Below, in pieces: positions 1-6,164 of a stretch of DNA of 6,491 bases; the first letter of the stretch is position 1; each line of letters begins with the position of its first letter. The position numbers and the translations under genes are program-made. The stretch spans positions 1 through 6,491 of the forward strand of contig JAJFLK010000100.1 in NCBI GenBank assembly GCA_021772735.1, written 5' to 3'. This stretch comes from Candidatus Sumerlaeota bacterium. Lineage in GTDB: Bacteria; Sumerlaeota; Sumerlaeia; MVZB01; JAJFLK01. Below the pieces are notes generated by a model that did no database searches, was not told the origin of the DNA, and saw nothing but the letters and a program-made list of their open reading frames with translations.

Positions 1-1143
1 GAGGCCATGTTCGCTCTGTCTGCAATCTGTGGAACTCTTGGAGTCGGGCTTTGCTACCTCGTCGCCCGGAAAATATTCGCGCTTCAACGCGCCTCCGCCC
101 TGGTGCTGGCCGTCGCCCTCGCATTCTCGGGCCGATACGCATTCTACGGCTGCGCTGTCCAATACAGTTCGCTGCAGACTGCTTTGATCCTTGCCGCGTT
201 TCTCGCTGCGGGGATGGGCCGGCCCTTGCTTGGAGGAATTTGCTTTGCGCTCGCTGGGGCAACCTCGCCGGCGAGCGTCCTCTGCCTTCCGGCTTTGCTG
301 ATTCTGAATCGATCCGTTCGTGCAGCATCTGTATTCACGATATCAAGTGGATTGATAGTCCTGATATTCGCCGCTCCGGACTGGAACAACTTCTGGTTCG
401 GCAGCCGCGGCGTCTTCGGAGCATCCTCGGCGGGTAATGTTCCGCTTTCGGCCATGCCCGGTGTGATGGAGACGATCTTCGGCCAGCTCTGGCGCGATTG
501 GAGCATTGCCCTCCTGCTTGCGGCAATCGGCCTCGTCGAGCAGTTCCGCCGCGACAGACGCCTGTTTCTGTCGATGATTGTGCTGATTGCCGCGCATTTG
601 GCCTATCCCGGGAAATACTATCCCAAACTCTACCAGCCGATGTATCCGATCATCGCGCTGGCTATGGGAGTCGCGCTCGATCGCCTGATCGATCAGACCG
701 CACGAATCCAAGCAATACGGTGGCGTCGAATCTATGCCGGCGCTCTGGCCTTACTCGTCTTGTTTACGATTAGAGGCATTTATCGCTCGTCAGAGCATTA
801 TCGCCAATGGGCCGCCCAACGAATCGAGCGCGAAATAGAGGGGCTTAATCTTATCGGCGACCATATGGGCAAGGGCGATATTCTCGTTGCGAAGTACCGA
901 CACGGCATGCGGTGGGGTTATGTTGCGCACGGGAATCCTTACTGCGGGCTGTGGCTTCCCAATCCCGAAGTGGCGCTGAAGGCCAATCGCCAATCCGATT
1001 TGCTGGTCCACATTTCGTTGCTCCCCGAAATGGAGAGTCTTTGCGACCGGGCCGGCGTCACGATGGAAATACGCCGGGTTCAGGGGGAAAGGCGATATGG
1101 CTTCATTCCCTCCGGCTCATTTGCCTCGAGCGGCGATCAATAG
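1..1143 (+). CDS. Polytopic membrane protein, GT-C glycosyltransferase-like, 5' end missing
   Basis: The frame is open from base 1 and ends at TAG 1141-1143. The first ATG is at 7, but no ribosome binding site can be judged there and the gene very likely begins upstream. Counted from that ATG, the 378 residues show hydrophobic helices near 3-22, 30-46, 55-70, 74-100, 106-123, 165-178, 187-200, 212-224 and 242-257, then a soluble tail of about 120 residues. The opening helix followed by a Tyr-Leu-Val-Ala-Arg segment, and the later FYGCAVQYSSLQ stretch, resemble the middle helices of the ArnT/PMT-like GT-C superfamily. These enzymes transfer sugars from polyprenyl-phosphate carriers at the outer face of the inner membrane. 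The first periplasmic loop with the acidic catalytic residues would lie in the missing part, so activity cannot be assessed. The assignment rests on topology and local resemblance only. It could also be an uncharacterised membrane protein of the same fold. Confidence 0.6.
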   Translation, partial: EAMFALSAICGTLGVGLCYLVARKIFALQRASALVLAVALAFSGRYAFYGCAVQYSSLQTALILAAFLAAGMGRPLLGGICFALAGATSPASVLCLPALLILNRSVRAASVFTISSGLIVLIFAAPDWNNFWFGSRGVFGASSAGNVPLSAMPGVMETIFGQLWRDWSIALLLAAIGLVEQFRRDRRLFLSMIVLIAAHLAYPGKYYPKLYQPMYPIIALAMGVALDRLIDQTARIQAIRWRRIYAGALALLVLFTIRGIYRSSEHYRQWAAQRIEREIEGLNLIGDHMGKGDILVAKYRHGMRWGYVAHGNPYCGLWLPNPEVALKANRQSDLLVHISLLPEMESLCDRAGVTMEIRRVQGERRYGFIPSGSFASSGDQ

Positions 1144-1231
1144 CTGAGTCGGAAGTACACCCTCCTCATTCGATCGGCTCTTCGTATCTCTTTCGGCACT
1201 CTTTGCCGGGGGCGGGCCGCCGGATCGACCC

Positions 1232-1259
1232 GTGACAATACCCACCGGCTTCGCATAAT
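1232..1259 (+). promoter_or_regulatory. Sigma70-like promoter, predicted to give a leaderless mRNA
   Basis: GTGACA at 1232-1237 (5 of 6 against TTGACA) and CATAAT at 1254-1259 (5 of 6 against TATAAT) are separated by 16 bp. A start point seven bases after the -10 box falls at 1266, the A of the ATG of the downstream membrane protein gene. No purine-rich Shine-Dalgarno sequence lies before that ATG, which fits a leaderless transcript. The boxes are visible; the start point is inferred. Confidence 0.5.
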
Positions 1260-1265
1260 GGCCGC

Positions 1266-3149
1266 ATGGATTCGCGGGCCGGACATCTCAAGAACCTCAA
1301 GCCGCACCTGCTGCCCGCCGCAATTTTCGCGGCTCTGGCTCTGGCGGTCACGTGGCCTCTGTGGCAGCCGGTCGGGCAATCGGCCGTGATCCAGAGTTAC
1401 GGCGATCCGCTGCTCAACTCCTGGATTCTGTGGTGGGATCGATTCGCTCTGTTCCATCAGGCCACCGCGTTTTTCGACGCGAACGTTTTCTGGCCGAACG
1501 CCGATGCGCTTGCATACGGCGAGCATCTTCTTGCGCCCGCTTTGATGACGCTGCCCTTTGCGCCGCTCGTCGATCACCCGGCCGCGCTGCATAACCTCTC
1601 GGTCGTGCAGGCTTATTTTTTCAGTGCGCTGGCGGCGTATGCGCTTGCGTGGCGATACTTCCGCACTCCCCTGCCCGCGACCGCCGCCGGCCTGGCGTAC
1701 GGATTCGCGGCTTATCGGCTCGCGCAGGTCGGCCATATCCAGCTCGCGCACGGCGAGTTTCTGCCGCTCATGGTCTTGGGGTTTGAGCTCGCGCTGGACC
1801 GACCCTCGGGACGCGGTCCGAAGGCGTTGCTTGCCGCCGCAGCGCTCGGCCAATGGCTGACGTCGTGGTATTGGGCTGTCTTCAGCTTTTGGTGCCTGGC
1901 GCCGTATTTCGCGGTCCGCCTCTGGCATCGGCGAAGCGAGCTGGACGCTCGCCGAGTGATGGCCGTGCTCGCGCCGTTGATTATTGCCGCGATCCTGACG
2001 CTGCCCATGGCATTGCCTTACGCGAAACTGAAAAAGAAGAACGTCCTGATCCGACCGCCTGAAGCCTCCGCCGGATTCGCCGCCACGCCGCGGGATTTCG
2101 CGACGCCGCCGCCCCGGCAATTGCTTTGGGGCTGGATCGGTGAGCGACCCGAGAAATTCGAGGGCACGAACGCAAACGGCCCGAGCGTCCGACGTCCCAA
2201 TGCCGAGCGCGCGCTTTTCCCCGGGCTGGCGGTTTGCCTGGCATTGGCCTTCGGGCTCTCTGCCGCCGTCCGTCGCCGCCCCGCGATGGAATCAGACGCA
2301 AAGATTTCCCCCGATGTCGAACTGCCTTTGTCCGCGCGATTTCCTCTGCGCCTGTGGCTCGCGATCGCACTCGGACTTATGGCCTTTTGTTTCGGTGATC
2401 GGCTGCGATTCGACCCGCAATCCGATTCGGGATTCCCGATGCCGCTCGCGCTGGTTAATGCGTTCTTCCCGTTCGCCGAAGGAATGCGCGTGCCTGCGCG
2501 CTGGATGTTGCCCGCAACATTGCCGCTCGCTCTGATGGTCGGGTTCGTTGTCGCGCAGCTCGGCGCGCGGGCCGCAAACACGAGGTCAGCCGAAGGCCGG
2601 TCCGGGCAAACGGGCGAAGCAAGTCGCTTCCCCGCCACAGTGCCTATCATCATCTCTTACGCCTTCATCGCGCTGCTCGTCCTCGAATCTCTGGCACGAC
2701 CCGTTCCGACGCAGGGACTGCCCGCCGGTCCGCGAGAGGTCGATCTCTGGCTGCGCGATCAGACATTCCCCTCGCCTGTGGCCGAGTGGCCCCTGCGCGC
2801 CGACGATGACAATCAGCCGATGCTGCATGCGGCCTGGCACCGCCAACCTCTTGCGGGCGGGACGAACGGAGTTTTTCCGCCGGGATATCGGAGCCTGATG
2901 AGGAAGCTCGACCGGCTTGAAACTCCCCAGGGCCTGGCCGCCGCTCGCGAGCTGCGGATCAAATACATCGTTTTCGCGGCGACGTCACCCGGGGTTGCGG
3001 GCGTCTCGGGCGCCGGTGGCGCGTCTTCATCGCCCGAATCCGTCACGCGCGATTTCCTGCTTCGATCGCCTTCAACATATCAGGCCGGGGGCTATCGGGT
3101 CGTTGATATTGAAGAGATCGAACGAGCACAAACGCAGCGCGTGCGATGA
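1266..3149 (+). CDS. Large polytopic membrane protein, GT-C/YfhO-like glycosyltransferase relative
   Basis: The product is 627 residues, ending at TGA 3147-3149. Helices are near 15-33, 88-102, 113-131, 137-154, 164-178, 187-220 (probably two), 231-251, about 316-334, 357-375, 412-434 and 455-475. The loop after the first helix carries GDPLLNSWILWWD (Asp47, Asp58) and then a DANVFWPN segment (Asp71) and Glu86-His87. This arrangement is familiar from large uncharacterised bacterial membrane proteins of GT-C type, where acidic residues in the first outer loop are the usual catalytic candidates. Two His (157, 162) follow in a GHIQLAHGEF stretch. The soluble C-terminus has EWPL, then HRQPLAGG and a PPGYR turn, typical of the extracytoplasmic domain in that group. 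A hydrophilic Arg/Pro-rich segment (about 258-315) interrupts the helices. Likely role: sugar transfer to a lipid or surface glycan; the substrate is unknown. It starts 122 bp after the previous gene, apparently from its own promoter, and no Shine-Dalgarno precedes the ATG. Its 3' end converges on rluB with 10 bp between stops and no terminator visible. Confidence 0.75.
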   Translation: MDSRAGHLKNLKPHLLPAAIFAALALAVTWPLWQPVGQSAVIQSYGDPLLNSWILWWDRFALFHQATAFFDANVFWPNADALAYGEHLLAPALMTLPFAPLVDHPAALHNLSVVQAYFFSALAAYALAWRYFRTPLPATAAGLAYGFAAYRLAQVGHIQLAHGEFLPLMVLGFELALDRPSGRGPKALLAAAALGQWLTSWYWAVFSFWCLAPYFAVRLWHRRSELDARRVMAVLAPLIIAAILTLPMALPYAKLKKKNVLIRPPEASAGFAATPRDFATPPPRQLLWGWIGERPEKFEGTNANGPSVRRPNAERALFPGLAVCLALAFGLSAAVRRRPAMESDAKISPDVELPLSARFPLRLWLAIALGLMAFCFGDRLRFDPQSDSGFPMPLALVNAFFPFAEGMRVPARWMLPATLPLALMVGFVVAQLGARAANTRSAEGRSGQTGEASRFPATVPIIISYAFIALLVLESLARPVPTQGLPAGPREVDLWLRDQTFPSPVAEWPLRADDDNQPMLHAAWHRQPLAGGTNGVFPPGYRSLMRKLDRLETPQGLAAARELRIKYIVFAATSPGVAGVSGAGGASSSPESVTRDFLLRSPSTYQAGGYRVVDIEEIERAQTQRVR

Positions 3150-3159
3150 AGGCGGATGG

Positions 3160-4251
3160 CTAACCGGACCGATGCTTGCGCGGACTTTTCTTGCGCGCGG
3201 TTTTCTTGGCCGGCCCGCGCTTGCGCGGTTTGGGTTTCGTCGCACGCGTACGGGCCTTTTTCTTTGCCGGAGCCTTGCCGGCTTCTTTCTTCGCAGGATC
3301 CAGACGTGCTGCTCGTTTCGTTTTGACCGTCGAACTCCCGCCTTTCTTTACGGCCCGTTTCGGCCGAGGGTTTGTGGCTGGCTTTGTGGCCTGACTGGAG
3401 GGCGCCATCTGCGGCGCCGAGCCAGCTATCGAAGTGGTCTTCCTGGGCTTCGCTCCACCCATCCCGACGGCTCGCTTGAGCGCCTCGATTTCTCTCACGC
3501 CGAGCGGACGATATGCGCCGACCTTGAGATCGCGCAATTGAACCGGGCCGACTCGCGGGCGATGAAGCAACGTCACATGGAATCCAACCGCCTCGCACAT
3601 ACGGCGAACGATGCGATTGCGGCCCTGGTGCATGATGATCCGCAGACCGGCAAAGCGCGTCCGGGGCTCGCCGCGCTGCTTGCGGGATTCGGCCCTTGTG
3701 CGTTGGCCGCGCCCGACCCCGCGACTGGGGCCCGCCCCGCCGCCGGTGCGCTCGACCGAAATCGCGCGCGCAAAGCCATCTTCCAAAACCACGCCCCGTC
3801 GGAGGCGCTGAAGCTGATCCTCGCGAGGCGGGCCCGAGCTGAACACCAGATACTCTTTCTCGATGCCGTAACGTGGATGAGTCAGCCGGGCGTTCAGGTC
3901 GCCATCGTTGGTCAGAATGAGCAGGCCCGTTGTCGGCCGATCCAGCCTTCCCGCACTCTGCACGGATTCATGCAGCTTGGGCGGCAAAAGCTCGAAAATA
4001 TTCTTGTGCGAGTGCGGATCGCCGCGCGTGACGTCGAACCCCTCGGGCTTGTGCAGCGCGATATAGATGAGGCGGTTCGGCGGTTTGACGGCGCGCCCCC
4101 GAACCTGCACGCTGTCGCTTCCCAGCTCGACCTGACGGCCAAGATCCTTGACGACGGCGCCGTTGACTTTAACAAGGCCCTCGGTGATTAAGCCTTCGGC
4201 ACTGCGCCGCGAGGCCACGCCACAGTGCGCGAGATATTGATTGAGACGCAT
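3160..4251 (-). CDS. rluB: 23S rRNA pseudouridine synthase, RluB/RsuA family, with long basic tail
   Basis: The 363-residue enzyme should isomerise a uridine in large-subunit rRNA; E. coli RluB acts on U2605 of 23S rRNA. Residues 1-50 are an S4 RNA-binding domain (MRLNQYLAHCGVASRR, then LVKVNG). The RsuA-type catalytic domain covers about 60-258. It includes GRLDRPTTGLLILTNDG with the catalytic Asp104, Arg102 beside it, the KEYLV strand (132-136), and HQGRNRIVRRM (208-218), the family's conserved RNA-contacting motif. Two features are unusual. A Gly/Arg-rich basic stretch (about 169-199) sits within the catalytic domain. The C-terminus from about 264 to the end is a Lys/Ala/Pro/Arg-rich, histone-H1-like tail of roughly 100 residues; E. 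coli RluB has a shorter basic tail. The ATG is preceded by no Shine-Dalgarno but by a TATATT box at leaderless distance. scpB lies 104 bp upstream on the same strand, a common neighbourhood. The assignment to RluB rather than RsuA, RluE or RluF is likely but not proven. Confidence 0.9.
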   Translation of the reverse strand: MRLNQYLAHCGVASRRSAEGLITEGLVKVNGAVVKDLGRQVELGSDSVQVRGRAVKPPNRLIYIALHKPEGFDVTRGDPHSHKNIFELLPPKLHESVQSAGRLDRPTTGLLILTNDGDLNARLTHPRYGIEKEYLVFSSGPPREDQLQRLRRGVVLEDGFARAISVERTGGGAGPSRGVGRGQRTRAESRKQRGEPRTRFAGLRIIMHQGRNRIVRRMCEAVGFHVTLLHRPRVGPVQLRDLKVGAYRPLGVREIEALKRAVGMGGAKPRKTTSIAGSAPQMAPSSQATKPATNPRPKRAVKKGGSSTVKTKRAARLDPAKKEAGKAPAKKKARTRATKPKPRKRGPAKKTARKKSPRKHRSG

Positions 4252-4256
4252 AATTG

Positions 4257-4262
4257 AATATA
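4257..4262 (-). promoter_or_regulatory. -10-like box next to the rluB start codon
   Basis: On the minus strand TATATT occupies 4262-4257, ending five bases before the ATG at 4251-4249. A start point six to seven bases after it would fall on or beside the ATG, giving a leaderless rluB mRNA. No Shine-Dalgarno sequence is present. No convincing -35 box is found 16-19 bp upstream, so the promoter is only a candidate. Confidence 0.35.
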
Positions 4263-4268
4263 GATGAG

Positions 4269-4291
4269 AAAAATCGGTGGCGACCGGTTTT
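4269..4291. terminator. Possible weak terminator hairpin between scpB and rluB
   Basis: A four-base GC-rich core (CGGT 4275-4278 with ACCG 4283-4286, loop 4279-4282) is flanked by an A-run (4269-4273) and a T-run (4288-4291) that can pair. Read as scpB mRNA on the minus strand, the hairpin has one A/C mismatch and is followed by five U. Read on the plus strand it has a G-U pair instead and ends in four U. It lies about 65 bases after the scpB stop codon. It is short and could be chance. Confidence 0.25.
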
Positions 4292-4355
4292 GGCGTGAGG
4301 ACGACCGTATCACTCAGAGCATTCGGGGCCTCGCCCTCAATTTACACTGCCGGAT

Positions 4356-5342
4356 TCAGGCGGGGTCCGATGCCCCAGACTCCGTGAGATCTTCCGTCTT
4401 TGGGGCTTCCTCGTCTTCGCAGAGCGGCTCGGCCTCGGCTTGGGTCTCGGCATCGGGCTTTGCTTCGCTCTGCTCCTCGGCAGAGGCTTCTGTCTGTTCA
4501 GCGTCGGATTCTGGAGCATCGCCAATCTCGACCTCGGCGTTCGCCTCGACTTCGGCGCTTGCCTCGACCTCGACGCTCTCCACGGGTTCGGTTTCGGCTT
4601 CTGCGTCTTCGAGTGAGAAACGTTCGCGCAGGCCCTGGATCGTCGGCAGGTCGCTGATCCGCCGCAGGCCGAACGTCTTCAAGAACTTCGGCGTCGTGCC
4701 ATACATTGGCGGTCGGCCGATGACTTCCTTGCGCCCGACGACTTCGATCACTTCCAAGTCGAGCAGGTTACGAATGATCCCGCTTGTTTCCACGCCGCGA
4801 ATGGTCTCGACCTCGGCCCGAATGATCGGCTGCCGATAGGCGATGATGGCGAGCGTTTCGAGTGCGGCGTTTGTCAGGAGAGGTTTCTTTTTCTTCGAAC
4901 TCAAGCGCATGACGGAATCGGCATAACATCCTCTCGTGCCCATCTGATATCCGCCGGCGACTTCGAGTATCTGCATCCCGCGCTCCTCAGCGTCGTATTG
5001 CTCGCGCAATTCATCGACGGCGCGACGCACTTCCTTGGAATCCGCATCGCCCAACGCGTTTGCAAGCCGCCGGGCGGACTGCGGCTCAGGCGAAGCGAAC
5101 AGCATTGCCTCGATGGCCGATCTGAATTCGGCGCCCCGCTTGGGGGACTCAACGCCTCCGGATTCTTCAGCGGCATCCACGATGTCCGCGCGCTGCTCTT
5201 CAAGCGGGTTATCCGCAACGAGTGCCTGGCCGGCCTCGCCTGCTTCAAGCTCCGTGACCGCCGCATCGCTCGTGACGTCCGAGCTTGTCGGGCTTTCGTC
5301 TTCAACGGCGGGAGCCTGCGGGTCTGCTTCTCGAACAGCCAT
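4356..5342 (-). CDS. scpB: Segregation and condensation protein B (ScpB) with acidic extensions
   Basis: ScpB is the winged-helix (kite) subunit that, with ScpA, binds the SMC ATPase to compact and segregate the chromosome. The core spans about residues 70-245 of 328: FRSAIEAMLFASPEP at the start, LETLAIIAYRQPIIRAE (161-177) with IRGVETSGIIRNL just after, GRKEVIGRPPMYGTT (203-217), and FGLRRISDLP (224-233). The usual family length is about 180-250, so this protein is extended at both ends. Residues 1-69 are Glu/Ala/Asp-rich and 246-328 are very acidic, probably disordered, with hexapeptide repeats. The ATG at 5342-5340 is well supported by GAGG at 5353-5350, seven bases upstream. scpA, often next to scpB, is not in the window; upstream is the long noncoding gap. 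rluB follows 104 bp downstream. The core assignment is secure; the role of the tails is unknown. Confidence 0.95.
   Translation of the reverse strand: MAVREADPQAPAVEDESPTSSDVTSDAAVTELEAGEAGQALVADNPLEEQRADIVDAAEESGGVESPKRGAEFRSAIEAMLFASPEPQSARRLANALGDADSKEVRRAVDELREQYDAEERGMQILEVAGGYQMGTRGCYADSVMRLSSKKKKPLLTNAALETLAIIAYRQPIIRAEVETIRGVETSGIIRNLLDLEVIEVVGRKEVIGRPPMYGTTPKFLKTFGLRRISDLPTIQGLRERFSLEDAEAETEPVESVEVEASAEVEANAEVEIGDAPESDAEQTEASAEEQSEAKPDAETQAEAEPLCEDEEAPKTEDLTESGASDPA
4527..4580 (-). repeat. Three 18-bp degenerate tandem repeats in the scpB acidic tail
   Basis: Three in-frame 18-bp units (4580-4563, 4562-4545, 4544-4527 on the minus strand) encode ESVEVE, ASAEVE and ANAEVE, ScpB residues 255-272. 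The units share most bases at the DNA level (plus-strand theme TCGACCTCGGCG), so they probably arose by slippage or duplication and then drifted. The surrounding tail (4403-4620) is low-complexity Glu/Ala coding without a clear period. Confidence 0.75.
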
Positions 5343-5499
5343 GGGGGAACCTCGGTCAAATTGGATCTGATATCGGCCACCGTGCGAAATGGCACAGCGT
5401 CCCGCCAGCGAATTTCGGGCGGTGAAACCCCCGATGAGATCTTCGGCCAGCGAAGGGGCAGTCTACCAGATCGCCGCAGTCTCGCATACCGATAATCAA

Positions 5500-5600
5500 G
5501 ATCAATTTTGCGACCGCGCGAGGTGCAAATATCTGCATTGATTCATCGGACCGCGACTGATTCGGCATTGATCAAGGTCATCGAAATACGCCCGATCAAG
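5500..5600. repeat. Repeated GATCAA words upstream of scpB
   Basis: GATCAA occurs at 5500-5505, 5570-5575 (inside the 8-bp palindrome TTGATCAA, 5568-5575) and 5594-5599. GCATTGAT occurs at 5535-5542 and 5565-5572, 30 bp apart. The block lies 160-260 bp upstream of scpB and is more AT-rich than its surroundings. It could be an operator region, but spacing is irregular and no known binding motif is recognised. Confidence 0.2.
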
Positions 5601-5645
5601 TCGTCTACCCTTGCAGGTCAAATGAACCGGGTGGTCCGCGAAATA

Positions 5646-5668
5646 GTTCCTATAAGCGGAACGTTTTT
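5646..5668 (+). terminator. Hairpin followed by T-run, terminator-like
   Basis: GTTCC (5646-5650) pairs with GGAAC (5658-5662) around a seven-base loop, followed by G and five T (5664-5668). The stem is only five base pairs. No gene on the plus strand ends here, so if real it would end an unannotated short transcript. The loop contains TATAAG, which could instead be read as a -10 box, but no -35 box sits at the right distance. Confidence 0.2.
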
Positions 5669-5764
5669 CGCGCGCATTATTTCGGAGCATGGACGCCACG
5701 CCGGACCCGGGGGCCCGCAGAGGGGGGCAGGCGGGGGACAGAAAGCAGAAGTGGACAAGCTCCA

Positions 5765-5883
5765 TCACGGCCCAACGCCGTGACGCTCCGAAGGCAACTC
5801 CTTTGGAGTTAGATGCTTACGCAGGATCGGAGGAGACATCGAAGAGCCATTCCGGGTGCAGCAAACGGGCGATTCCGCGCCCG
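5765..5883. ncRNA. Candidate structured RNA: cluster of perfect hairpins
   Basis: Within about 120 bases there are four mutually compatible helices: TCACGGC/GCCGTGA (5765-5771 with 5777-5783), CTCCGA/TCGGAG (5786-5791 with 5827-5832) enclosing AACTCC/GGAGTT (5796-5801 with 5805-5810, loop TTT), and CGGGCG/CGCCCG (5866-5871 with 5878-5883). The pairs are perfect Watson-Crick, so the strand cannot be decided from them. I do not recognise the fold as any riboswitch or known small RNA. In GC-rich DNA some of these helices are expected by chance, so this is a candidate only. Confidence 0.25.
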
Positions 5884-6054
5884 CGCATCAGGCAACGGGG
5901 CGACAATATTCGTGACTAGCGGGCGGATTCAGGATGAAAAATGCCCGAAAACGTGATCATTAATGGAGAGTGCCCCGGCCACGCGCGGCCTGTTTCCTGC
6001 TCGATACACGGCTGAGGATCATCGATTTGGCCACCGATACAAAGACACATGGCC

Positions 6055-6082
6055 TTGACAAATCCGTACAACTCTCTATACA
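6055..6082 (+). promoter_or_regulatory. Near-consensus sigma70 promoter of the secreted-protein gene
   Basis: TTGACA at 6055-6060 matches the -35 consensus exactly. TATACA at 6077-6082 matches TATAAT at its first four positions, with a 16-bp spacer. Transcription would begin near 6089, leaving a 5' leader of roughly 135 nt before the ATG at 6225. It is the best-matching promoter seen in the window and points at the only plus-strand gene nearby. Confidence 0.6.
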
Positions 6083-6108
6083 AGTTACTCGGCGCGATGT
6101 TCGTCCGC

Positions 6109-6164
6109 CCGGTCCGTCTGGACCGGCGTGCAGGGCGGTTGTGCGCTTGGCGCTTGCGCGGCAA
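6109..6164 (+). promoter_or_regulatory. Two hairpins in the 5' leader of the secreted-protein gene
   Basis: CCGGTCC (6109-6115) pairs perfectly with GGACCGG (6120-6126) around the tetraloop GTCT. A second stem follows: TTG and GCGC (6139-6141, 6143-6146) pair with GCGC and CAA (6156-6159, 6162-6164), with a small internal loop. Neither is followed by a T-run, so they are more likely stability or regulatory elements than terminators. No known riboswitch is recognised. Confidence 0.3.

Noticed and set aside
1215..1232. GC-rich hairpin potential after the first membrane protein gene
   Set aside because: Several alternative 4-bp pairings of G/C runs, with no T-run after them; not a credible terminator.
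1137..2120. 327-codon open frame on the minus strand opposite the second membrane protein gene
   Set aside because: The Arg/Gln-rich product is typical of a shadow frame; the opposite strand encodes clear membrane helices.
2917..4191. 424-codon open frame on the plus strand opposite rluB
   Set aside because: It is antisense to the well-conserved S4 and catalytic domains of the pseudouridine synthase and overlaps the 3' end of the membrane protein gene. Its product has no recognisable pattern, and long antisense frames are common in GC-rich DNA.
5770..5814. attC-like integron site: GCCCAAC (5770-5776) fits RYYYAAC and GTTAGAT (5808-5814) fits GTTRRRY
   Set aside because: Only 45 bp long, shorter than usual attC sites, and the inner L boxes are not complementary. 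The sequence folds better as separate hairpins. No integrase, attI or cassette array is present. A covariance search for attC would settle it.
5690..5850. Possible glycine or cyclic-di-GMP riboswitch, suggested by CTCCGAAGGCAAC and GACGC words
   Set aside because: The conserved cores of those riboswitches are not present in the right order, and no matching downstream gene follows closely.
5502..5919. Short open frames in the gap (5508-5783 and 5689-5919 plus, 5502-5768 minus)
   Set aside because: No ribosome binding sites, no recognisable motifs, and compositions typical of noncoding GC-rich DNA.
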